The notes below the pieces were generated by a model. It was not told where the DNA came from. It saw only the letters and a list, made by a program, of their open reading frames with translations, and did no database searches. From NCBI RefSeq assembly GCF_014195485.1, contig NZ_JACIBU010000001.1, positions 186,001-250,000 on the forward strand: a DNA stretch of 64,000 nucleotides, given 5' to 3'. Below are positions 56,913 to 64,000 of the stretch, piece by piece. Numbering within the stretch: position 1 is the stretch's first letter; each line of letters begins with the position of its first letter. Position numbers and translations under genes: made by a program. The stretch is from Modestobacter versicolor. Lineage in GTDB: Bacteria; Actinomycetota; Actinomycetes; Mycobacteriales; Geodermatophilaceae.

Positions 56913-57845
56913 TCAGCGGGGGAGCGCGGCGAGCTCGGCGGCGATCTGCCCGGCCAGCTCGGCGTTGCGCAGCACCAGCCGCACGTTGACCTCGAGCGAG
57001 GCGCCCTGGCTGGCCTCGTGCAGGTGCCCGAGGATGAAGGGGGTGACGTCCTTGCCGCGGGCCCCGGCGGCGTCGGCGGCAGCGAGCGCGTCGGCGATCA
57101 CCCGGTCGTGCAGCTCGGCGTCCAGCTGCTGGTCGACCGGCAGCGGGTTGGCCACCACGACCGCACCCGGGGCGAGCTCGCGGCGGGCGGCGAAGACCCG
57201 GGCCGCCTCGGCCGGCGTCTCGACCGCCCAGTCGATCGAGGAGCCCGAGTCGGCGACGTAGAACCCCGGGAAGCGGAGCGTCCGGTAGCCGACGACCGTG
57301 ACCGACAGCGACTCCAGCCGCTCCAGGGTGGCCGGGACGTCGAGGATCGACTTCACGCCGGCGCAGACCACCACCAGCGAGGTGCGGGCCAGCGCGGTCA
57401 GGTCGGCGGACTCGTCGAAGGTGTCGCTGGCGTGCCGGTGCACCCCGCCCAGCCCGCCGGTGGCGAACACGCCGATCCCGGCCCGGGCGGCCAGCAGCGC
57501 GGTGCTGGAGACCGTGGTGGCGCCGCTGCGGCCCAGCGCGGCGGCCACCGGCAGGTCGCGGACGCCGAGCTTGGCCAGCTCCGGGTCGGCGCAGACCCGG
57601 TCGACCTCCGCCGCGGTCAGGCCGACGTGCGGCACGCCGTCCAGCACGGCGATGGTCGCCGGGACGGCCCCGCCGCGGCGGACGGCGTCCTCGACCTCGT
57701 CGGCGGCCTTCCGGTTCTCCGGGCGGGGGAGCCCGTGGGCGAGCAGCGTGCTCTCCAGGGCGACGACCGGCCGGCCGGCGGCGAGCGCGTCGGCGACCTC
57801 GGGGGAGAGCACGGGAACGGAGACGGGGGAGGACGAGTTCTGCAC
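56913..57845 (-). CDS. psuG: Pseudouridine-5'-phosphate glycosidase
   Basis: 310 residues, the usual length of PsuG. It breaks the C-glycosidic bond of pseudouridine 5'-phosphate. Motifs: PVVALESTLLAHGLPRPENRKAADEVEDAVRRGGAVPATIAVLDG, DLPVAAALGRSGATTVSSTALLAARAGIGVFATGGLGGVHR (ATGGLGGVHR includes the catalytic region), VVCAGVKSILDVPATLERLESLSV, ANPLP and TPFILGHLHEASQGASLEVN. The GTG at 57845 is 6 bases from CATGAT on the minus strand, and matches the family N-terminus better than longer frames. It is the first gene of psuG-psuK. Confidence 0.94.
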   Translation of the reverse strand: MQNSSSPVSVPVLSPEVADALAAGRPVVALESTLLAHGLPRPENRKAADEVEDAVRRGGAVPATIAVLDGVPHVGLTAAEVDRVCADPELAKLGVRDLPVAAALGRSGATTVSSTALLAARAGIGVFATGGLGGVHRHASDTFDESADLTALARTSLVVVCAGVKSILDVPATLERLESLSVTVVGYRTLRFPGFYVADSGSSIDWAVETPAEAARVFAARRELAPGAVVVANPLPVDQQLDAELHDRVIADALAAADAAGARGKDVTPFILGHLHEASQGASLEVNVRLVLRNAELAGQIAAELAALPR

Positions 57846-57913
57846 CCTGTCATCATGGTGGGCGGTCCGCAGCCGACCGGTCACCGGTCCTGCCCCCGAG
57901 CCAGGGAGAAGAC

Positions 57914-58141
57914 GTGAGCAGCAGCGACATCCTCGAGCGGCCCGACGTCCGCGACGCCGACACGGGCAACGCCAACGAGGTCTTCCACTACGTCAAGAAG
58001 AACAAGATCGCCGAGAGCGCGGTCATGGGCACCATGGTCGAGGCGCTCTGCGGCGAGGTCTTCCCGGTCACCAAGACCCCCAAGCCCGGCAGCCCGGTGT
58101 GCCCGGCCTGCAAGGAGGTCTACAACCAGCTCAAGAAGTAG
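57914..58141 (+). CDS. DUF3039 protein
   Basis: 75 residues, matching the actinobacterial DUF3039 family: NANEVFHYVKKNKIAESAVMGTMVEALCGEVFPVTKTPKPGSPVCPACKEVYNQL. Two CxxC-like positions (ALCGEVF and CPAC) suggest a zinc ribbon. Function unknown. The GTG has GGGAGAAG upstream. A hairpin follows the stop. Confidence 0.9.
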   Translation: MSSSDILERPDVRDADTGNANEVFHYVKKNKIAESAVMGTMVEALCGEVFPVTKTPKPGSPVCPACKEVYNQLKK

Positions 58142-58146
58142 AAGGA

Positions 58147-58203
58147 CCCCCGTGCCCCCCCCCCGACCCTCGCTCCGCTCGGGCCGGGGCCCCTGCACGG
58201 GGG
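58147..58203. terminator. Hairpin between convergent genes
   Basis: CCCCCGTGC at 58147-58155 pairs with GCACGGGGG at 58195-58203. The long loop (39 bases) may fold further. It lies 5 bases after the DUF3039 stop and 13 bases from the YihY stop. Confidence 0.5.
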
Positions 58204-58216
58204 CCGATCCAGTTCG

Positions 58217-59299
58217 TCACCGGAGGCCGAGCTTCTGGGCCTCGAGCTCGATCTTGGCGGCGCGGCGCTGTTGGCGGCGGGCGTCGTGCCGCCGGCGCTG
58301 CGAGGGCCAGCGCGCCTCGATGGTGGCGTTGAGCTCGGCGCCGAGCAGCAGCGACATCCCGAGCAGGAAGCAGAACAGCAGCGCCGCGATCGGGGCGGCC
58401 AGCGCACCGTAGGGCAGCGCCGTGGTCAGGATGTCGGCCACGTAACCGCGCAGCACGACCGCCGCGACGACGAAGAAGACGACGGCGAACATCGCCCCCG
58501 GCAGGTGCCGGTGCCACGGGATCCGACGGGGCAGCATCACGTGGTAGAAGCTCGTCAGGAACACGATCAGCCCGACCACCACGATCGGCCAGTACACGGC
58601 GTTGACCAGCAGCGTCGCGGTGTCCTGCCAGTCCCGGGGCAGCAGCCCGACCAGGGTCTCCCGGCCCAGCACCAGCAGCGGCAGGGTGATCACCGCGGCC
58701 ACCAGGCCGATGATGAACAGCCACAGCGCCATCAGCCGGGTGGCGATCGGTCCGCGCACGTCGCGCTGGCCGTAGGCGATCACCGAGGTGTTCATGAACG
58801 TCGCCGTCGCCGAGGAACCGGCCCAGAGCGAGAGCAGGAAGCCCAGGCTGACGACGTCGAGGCGCCCGGAGCCGAGGATGTCGTCGAGTGTCGGCTGCAC
58901 CAGGCTCTCCACGACGCCCGGTGTCAGCGCCTCGGCCGACGCGCTGACCAGCTGCTCCTCGATCTCGGCGACCGCGTCCTCGCCGATCCAGGCGCTCAGG
59001 TAGCCCAGCGAGCCCAGCAGCCCGATGAGCAGCGGTGGGATCGAGAGGATCTGCCAGAAGGCGGCCTCGGCCGACAGCCCCAGGATCCGGTCCTGCCAGG
59101 CCTTGGCGATGCTGCTGCCCAGTACCTGCAGGGGCACCCGGATCGGCGCCGGCCACCGGCGCAGCCGGCCGGTGGGTGCCGGTCGGGGTGCAGGCTCGGC
59201 GGCACGGGTGGGGGCCTCCGGCGCGTGCGGCACCACCGGTGCACCCTCGGCGAGCTCACCGGCGGGCGCCGTTGAGCTGCGGGGGACGGCGGAGGCCAC
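58217..59299 (-). CDS. YihY/BrkB-family membrane protein
   Basis: 360 residues. A Pro/Ala-rich N-terminal tail of about 50 residues precedes six helices with QDRILGLSAEAAFWQILSIPPLLIGLLGSLGY, FLLSLWAGSSATATFMNTSVIAYGQ, LLGRETLVGLLPRDW and FYHVMLPRRIPWHRHLPGAMFAVVFFVVAAVVLRGYV. The C-terminus is basic (KIELEAQKLGLR). Function unknown; the family is predicted to be transport-like, not ribonuclease BN. The GTG lies 6 bases from CACACT on the minus strand. It is a second YihY protein in the window, less similar to the first than a recent copy would be. Confidence 0.83.
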   Translation of the reverse strand: MASAVPRSSTAPAGELAEGAPVVPHAPEAPTRAAEPAPRPAPTGRLRRWPAPIRVPLQVLGSSIAKAWQDRILGLSAEAAFWQILSIPPLLIGLLGSLGYLSAWIGEDAVAEIEEQLVSASAEALTPGVVESLVQPTLDDILGSGRLDVVSLGFLLSLWAGSSATATFMNTSVIAYGQRDVRGPIATRLMALWLFIIGLVAAVITLPLLVLGRETLVGLLPRDWQDTATLLVNAVYWPIVVVGLIVFLTSFYHVMLPRRIPWHRHLPGAMFAVVFFVVAAVVLRGYVADILTTALPYGALAAPIAALLFCFLLGMSLLLGAELNATIEARWPSQRRRHDARRQQRRAAKIELEAQKLGLR

Positions 59300-59353
59300 G
59301 CCCCCAGTGTGCACGGCGCCCCCCGCGGGCGGGCGCTGCTGACCTGCGGACAC

Positions 59354-59371
59354 CCACCCCGAGGGGGGTGG
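59354..59371 (-). terminator. Short hairpin after the VanW-domain gene
   Basis: CCACCCC at 59354-59360 pairs with GGGGTGG at 59365-59371, with a 4-base loop, starting 6 bases past the stop. Weak by length but very GC-rich. Confidence 0.4.
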
Positions 59372-59376
59372 CGGGG

Positions 59377-61725
59377 TCAGGGCCGTCGCCGGCGCACCCG
59401 CGCGCGCACGTCCTCCGCCGTCCGGGCACCGGGCCGGCGTCCGGTCGGCGTGGCCGGCGGCGTGGCCCCACCGGCGGCCGGCGGGGTCGCGGCCGGATCG
59501 GCCGGCGGGATGCACCGGATGACCGCCTCGGCCGCGTAGGTGGTGTTGAAGTTCTCCCGGCGCAGCTCCGCACCGGTCTCCAGGTCCTTGAACACCCGGG
59601 TGACGGTGATGTCGAAGCCGGTCGACCCGGACTGCGGGATGCAGCTGCCGTCGTCGACCTTCTCCTGGGTGGCGGGCTGGCGCAGGTTGCGGCGCTCGCT
59701 GCTCACCGACTCGATGTCGTAGTACCGGGTGCCCCAGAAGGTCACCGTCAGCGCCCCGGGCACCCACTCGGTCTGCACGTAGATGCCGGTCTCGGTGTCG
59801 TTGCGCCACTGCAGGTCGATGGCGCCCTCGTAGACCGTGGCCTCGCGGCCGGCGGGGTAGCGGCTGATGTAGAAGCTGTGCGGCTTGTGGTAGACGTCCT
59901 CGAGGCCGGCGAAGAAGACGGCGTTGAACATCGTGGTGGCGAACTGGCTGATCCCGCCGCCGACGGCCTGGGAGAGCTGCCCGCCGCTGATCACCGCAGC
60001 CGGCACGTAGCCCTGGGCCGTGCCGCGCGGGCCGGTGTACTCGTTGAGGCTGAAGGTCTCACCGGGCCGCACCAGCGCACCGTCGACCTCGGCGGCGACG
60101 ACGCGGATGTTCGTGCCGCTGGCCGAGCTGGTGAAGTTCGTGGTGAAGGTGCTGACCTGCTCGGTGATGCCGAGGGCCTGGGCCTGCTCGGTGGTGAACT
60201 CCGCCGGCACCGGGCCGAGGGTGGCGGTCACCGACCGGGGCTCCGGGTCGTCGAGCACCGGCAGCAGCTGGGCGGCGAGGTCGGTGGGGTTGATGCCCTG
60301 GCCGTCCACCGAGGGGACGACGGCGATGGTGTCGCCGGAGACCTCGAAGCGGGCGTCCTGCGGCGGCGAGCCGAAGGCGGAGAAGTCCTCGCCCATCGCG
60401 GTCTGCAGCGCCGCCGGGTCGACCGCCACGGCCAGGGTGCCGTCGTCCTGCGGGGTGAAGGTCAGCGAGGCGGCGATGGCGGTCTCGGGGACGTCGACGG
60501 ACTCGGTGCCGTCGGTGCCCACCACCGTCACCGGCGCGGCCAGCGCCGGGGTGACCGTCTCGTCGAGCACGCGCTGGGCCTCGGCGGTCTCCACCCGCAC
60601 CGGGGCGATCTCGACGGGCAGCTCGATCGGGGTCGTGGGGTCGCCACCGGACGCCAGCGCCGCGGTGATCGCCTCGGCCGCGGCATCGCGGTCCAGCGTG
60701 CGCCCCTCGACGGGCTCGACCAGCGACGCGGTGGTGCCGTCGAGGGTGATCGTGGCGTCCACCGGGGCGCGGTCGACCGTGGTGGCCAGCTGCTCGATCT
60801 GGGCATCGAGCGAGGTCGCGTCCGCGGTCAGCACCGGGTCGACCGAGCGGTCGGAGAACAGCGAGGTGAGCCGGGTCCAGGGGTTGAGCGGCTGGTCGTC
60901 GACGGCGTCCACGGTGCCCGGGACGTCGAGGCTGATGCCGGCCGACGGCGGGTGCAGCACGCCCTGCACGTCCGCGGCGACCAGCGGGTGGTCGGCGGCG
61001 ACGCGGGGCGCGAGCTCGCTGGTGAGCCGCTCGGACGCCGCGGCGGGGGAGAGCCCGCCGACCTCCACGCCGGCCACGACCGTCCCGCGGGGCACGTCGT
61101 CGCCGGCGGCGAGCAGGTCGACGCCGTAGACGGCGCCCAGCGCGAGCACCGCGGCGGCCGGCACCAGGACCGCGCGGCGGCGCCACCACGGCCGGCCGGC
61201 CGGGCGGTCGTCGGCCGCCGGGGGCTCACCGGGGCCGTCCCCGGAGCCGTCGCCGGCGGAGGGACCGTGAGCGGGGGAGGAGGGCGCAGCGGGGAAGGGG
61301 TCGGCGGCCGGGAGGCCGGCGTCGGTCGCCGGGCCGCTGGCGGCGGGGCCGATGACCTGGGTCTGCGAGGCGGCCGGCTCGTCGACCGGGCGGATGACCT
61401 GGGTCTCCGAGGGTGCGGGCTCCTCGACCGGCGGGATGAGCTGCGTCTCGGAGGCGGCCGGCTCCTCGACGGGGCGGATGACCTGGGTCTCGGAGACCGG
61501 CCGCTCCTCGACCGGGGCGACGGCCGGCGTGCCGGCCGGTGCGCCGTCGTCGACCGGCGGGATCAGCTGGGTGTCCGACGCGTCGGGTGCAGCGGCTGCG
61601 TCGTCCGGCGCCGGGGCGGCGGGCGCGCTCGACGGCGGGACGGACGGCGGGCCGGAGCGGCTCCGACCGAGCGTGCCGTCGGGCTCGAGGCGAACCGTGT
61701 CGTCGCGAGTGGGGTCCTGCGGCAT
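59377..61725 (-). CDS. VanW-domain cell-wall protein with repeat tail
   Basis: 782 residues from the ATG at 61725. Residues 1 to about 175 are disordered and polar with tandem TQ(V/L)I units of 14 residues; one membrane helix follows near 182-204 (RRRAVLVPAAAVLALGAVYG). The outer part has two peptidoglycan-binding-4-like domains (RGTVVAGVEVGGLSPAAASERL and similar) and a C-terminal VanW domain (FSLNEYTGPRGTAQGYVPAAVISGG, GGGISQFATTMFNAVFFAGLEDVYHKPHSFYISRYPAGREATVYEG). VanW proteins are linked to cell-wall metabolism, with unclear catalysis. A 15-bp-stem hairpin lies just upstream and overlaps a possible longer start at 61845, so I prefer 61725, which has GGAGAA before it. Confidence 0.85.
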   Translation of the reverse strand: MPQDPTRDDTVRLEPDGTLGRSRSGPPSVPPSSAPAAPAPDDAAAAPDASDTQLIPPVDDGAPAGTPAVAPVEERPVSETQVIRPVEEPAASETQLIPPVEEPAPSETQVIRPVDEPAASQTQVIGPAASGPATDAGLPAADPFPAAPSSPAHGPSAGDGSGDGPGEPPAADDRPAGRPWWRRRAVLVPAAAVLALGAVYGVDLLAAGDDVPRGTVVAGVEVGGLSPAAASERLTSELAPRVAADHPLVAADVQGVLHPPSAGISLDVPGTVDAVDDQPLNPWTRLTSLFSDRSVDPVLTADATSLDAQIEQLATTVDRAPVDATITLDGTTASLVEPVEGRTLDRDAAAEAITAALASGGDPTTPIELPVEIAPVRVETAEAQRVLDETVTPALAAPVTVVGTDGTESVDVPETAIAASLTFTPQDDGTLAVAVDPAALQTAMGEDFSAFGSPPQDARFEVSGDTIAVVPSVDGQGINPTDLAAQLLPVLDDPEPRSVTATLGPVPAEFTTEQAQALGITEQVSTFTTNFTSSASGTNIRVVAAEVDGALVRPGETFSLNEYTGPRGTAQGYVPAAVISGGQLSQAVGGGISQFATTMFNAVFFAGLEDVYHKPHSFYISRYPAGREATVYEGAIDLQWRNDTETGIYVQTEWVPGALTVTFWGTRYYDIESVSSERRNLRQPATQEKVDDGSCIPQSGSTGFDITVTRVFKDLETGAELRRENFNTTYAAEAVIRCIPPADPAATPPAAGGATPPATPTGRRPGARTAEDVRARVRRRRP
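61351..61575. repeat. 42-bp periodic repeat in the VanW gene
   Basis: Copies of GATGACCTGGGTCTC (or GATCAGCTGGGTGTC) begin at 61351, 61393, 61435, 61477 and 61561, all multiples of 42 apart, with one degenerate unit at about 61519. Each encodes TQ(V/L)I followed by a Pro-rich spacer in the cytoplasmic tail. Confidence 0.85.
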
Positions 61726-61771
61726 CGGTCGTTCTCCGGCTCGGCGGGGACCGGAGCCCGGTCCCGAGGAC

Positions 61772-61830
61772 GACGAAGCCGCCGACTCCCCGTTCCCGCG
61801 GTGCGGGTCAGGGAGGTCGGCGGCTTCGTC
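61772..61830 (-). terminator. Hairpin between the DUF7455 and VanW genes
   Basis: A perfect 15-bp stem (61772-61786 with 61816-61830) surrounds a 29-base loop with its own short stem (CCCGC/GCGGG). It lies 41 bases after the DUF7455 stop and 46 bases before the VanW ATG, so it probably ends the DUF7455 transcript. Confidence 0.65.
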
Positions 61831-61871
61831 GGGTGAGGGCTTCATCGCTGGCGCGACGATAGTTGCCTCGC

Positions 61872-62096
61872 TCAGCTGGAGACGCGCGCCTCGCCGTCGG
61901 TCTCGATGATGTCGACGGCGATGTCGCGGAGCTTGCTCTCGTACTCACGGGCGTGGTGCCCGCAGAAGACGAGGTCGCTCCCACTCGGGAGGACCACTCG
62001 CACCTTGGCCAGAGCACCGCAGCGGTCGCAGTGGAAGGGAACGACGAGGTCTTCGGTGGGCGGGGTCGTCGTCAGCGTCTGGGTCATCTGGCTCAT
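61872..62096 (-). CDS. DUF7455 zinc-ribbon-like small protein
   Basis: 74 residues. FHCDRCGALAKVRVVLPSGSDLVFCGHHAREYESKL carries a CxxC...CxxH zinc-ribbon pattern. This family sits next to sigA in many actinobacteria, and a role linked to transcription is a guess. I use the ATG at 62096 (MSQMTQ), preceded by GAGAGCGAG; a frame extending to 62225 starts in a poorly conserved Arg-rich stretch. It is downstream of sigA on the same strand but separated from it by the sigA terminator. Confidence 0.85.
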   Translation of the reverse strand: MSQMTQTLTTTPPTEDLVVPFHCDRCGALAKVRVVLPSGSDLVFCGHHAREYESKLRDIAVDIIETDGEARVSS

Positions 62097-62494
62097 CACT
62101 CGCTCTCTACCGCACGGACCCGCGGCTGCGGATCGGCCTCCTGCACAGCGCCAGGATGGCCCCTCGTGTTCCCGTTCCGACACCTGGTGTGCACGGACTC
62201 GCCGAAAGAGATGAGCTCGTGACACGGGAGGTGCTGGTGGAGCGGTTCAGCAGGGGACGTCACTGGTTCGGAACTGGGTCCGGGTGGTGCACGTGCTGGT
62301 GGTGCTGGTCACCGGCCGGGCCGGTTGTGGGTCCGCTGCTGTTCTGACACCGCCCACGCTACGCCGTCTACCCGGCCCGTGCCGCCGTACACCGATCCGT
62401 CACCCCTTGGGAGCGAGAGGTTCCCGGAGGCCGGACAGCGCAGTGGCCGGCGACCCGGGTGGGTCGCCGGCCACTGCGGACGTTCGTGCCGCCG
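62097..62494. other. Intergenic region between sigA and the DUF7455 gene
   Basis: 398 bases. It holds the sigA terminator (62439-62478), then about 340 bases with no credible gene. The promoter of the DUF7455 gene must lie here; no clear -35/-10 pair stood out. Short frames in it show no family signature. Confidence 0.5.
62439..62478 (-). terminator. Strong terminator hairpin of sigA
   Basis: A perfect 18-bp stem (62439-62456 with 62461-62478) and 4-base loop lies 16 bases past the sigA stop, similar in build to the ideR terminator at 48200-48237. No T-run. Confidence 0.85.
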
Positions 62495-63862
<1,368 letters not shown>

Positions 63863-64000
63863 TCAGGTTCCTTCCCGTACTACTGCGGTGCGTTCCTCGA
63901 GGACCGTGTGGCCCGCGGGCAGCGGCCCCGGGCCGCACCCGGCAGCTGCGGCCCACCGACGCGCCCGGCGGGGTGACACACCGAAGGGCGTTTCACCGTG
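63863..64000. other. Upstream region of sigA
   Basis: 138 bases between the sigA start and the window edge, with the ribosome site near 63872. No gene is visible and no promoter could be assigned with confidence. Confidence 0.4.

Noticed and set aside
61351-61575. 42-bp periodic repeat as a CRISPR array
   Set aside because: Units are contiguous, in frame and encode a protein repeat; there are no unique spacers.

Overview
The sequence is bacterial, very GC-rich (well above 70% by eye) and densely coded, with many GTG starts, 4-base stop/start overlaps and short gaps. The gene set points to a high-GC actinobacterium: the sigA/DUF7455 and sigB/ideR neighbourhoods, ANTAR and AfsR/SARP-type regulators, DUF3039, DUF3099, DUF4192, a fused CydDC, and an acyltransferase with an N-terminal GNAT domain. 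My best guess is the family Geodermatophilaceae (Blastococcus, Geodermatophilus, Modestobacter). That is inference from style and gene content, not from a search. I see no rRNA, tRNA, CRISPR array, insertion sequence, integrase or phage gene; this looks like chromosomal backbone.

Layout. 1-2.8 kb: the end of a membrane protein gene, an MFS transporter and a PLP enzyme of the ACC deaminase/D-cysteine desulfhydrase family. 2.9-6.6 kb: an ethanolamine operon (permease, eutB, eutC) with every junction overlapping; a 57-bp inverted repeat sits inside the 5' end of eutC. 6.6-9.6 kb: an atypical SDR, small proteins, a YiiX-like papain-fold protein and a GAF-ANTAR regulator. 9.6-17 kb: cytochrome bd oxidase (cydA, cydB, fused cydDC) divergent from a BlaI-type repressor and an M56 metalloprotease, with two matching dyads between them. 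17-19.7 kb: an oxidoreductase, a membrane protein, and hsp20 followed by a MerR-type regulator. 19.7-24.7 kb: a glutamine-synthetase-like ligase divergent from an APC permease, then proline dehydrogenase and a YihY protein.

24.8-38.4 kb: a TetR/MFS pair with operators around the MFS start, an SDR, a FluG-like amidohydrolase, an M20 amidohydrolase, a YibE/F protein, a methyltransferase, a large AfsR/SARP-type regulator facing a DrrAB-type ABC exporter, a DksA-type zinc-finger protein and proline iminopeptidase. 38.5-43.6 kb: a five-gene minus-strand cluster (GT4, methyltransferase, alpha/alpha-toroid protein, two GT2) that looks like a cell-surface glycan locus of unknown product. 43.7-48.1 kb: a Dabb protein, a lipoprotein, a DUF4192 protein and an S9 peptidase.

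48.2-64 kb: a housekeeping stretch with ideR, the deacetylase/acyltransferase pair acuC-pat, sigB, dtd, an HhH-GPD protein, DUF3099, the pseudouridine genes psuG-psuK, DUF3039, a second YihY protein, a VanW-domain protein, DUF7455 and sigA.

A signal that runs through the window is a start-proximal hexamer NANNNT placed 6-7 bases before the start codon at about twenty genes. That spacing fits leaderless transcription, and I used it to choose several starts. The other regulatory leads are five tandem 10-11 bp repeats upstream of the DrrAB exporter beside a SARP-type regulator, the paired dyads between cydA and blaI, and the dyad inside the hsp20 promoter.
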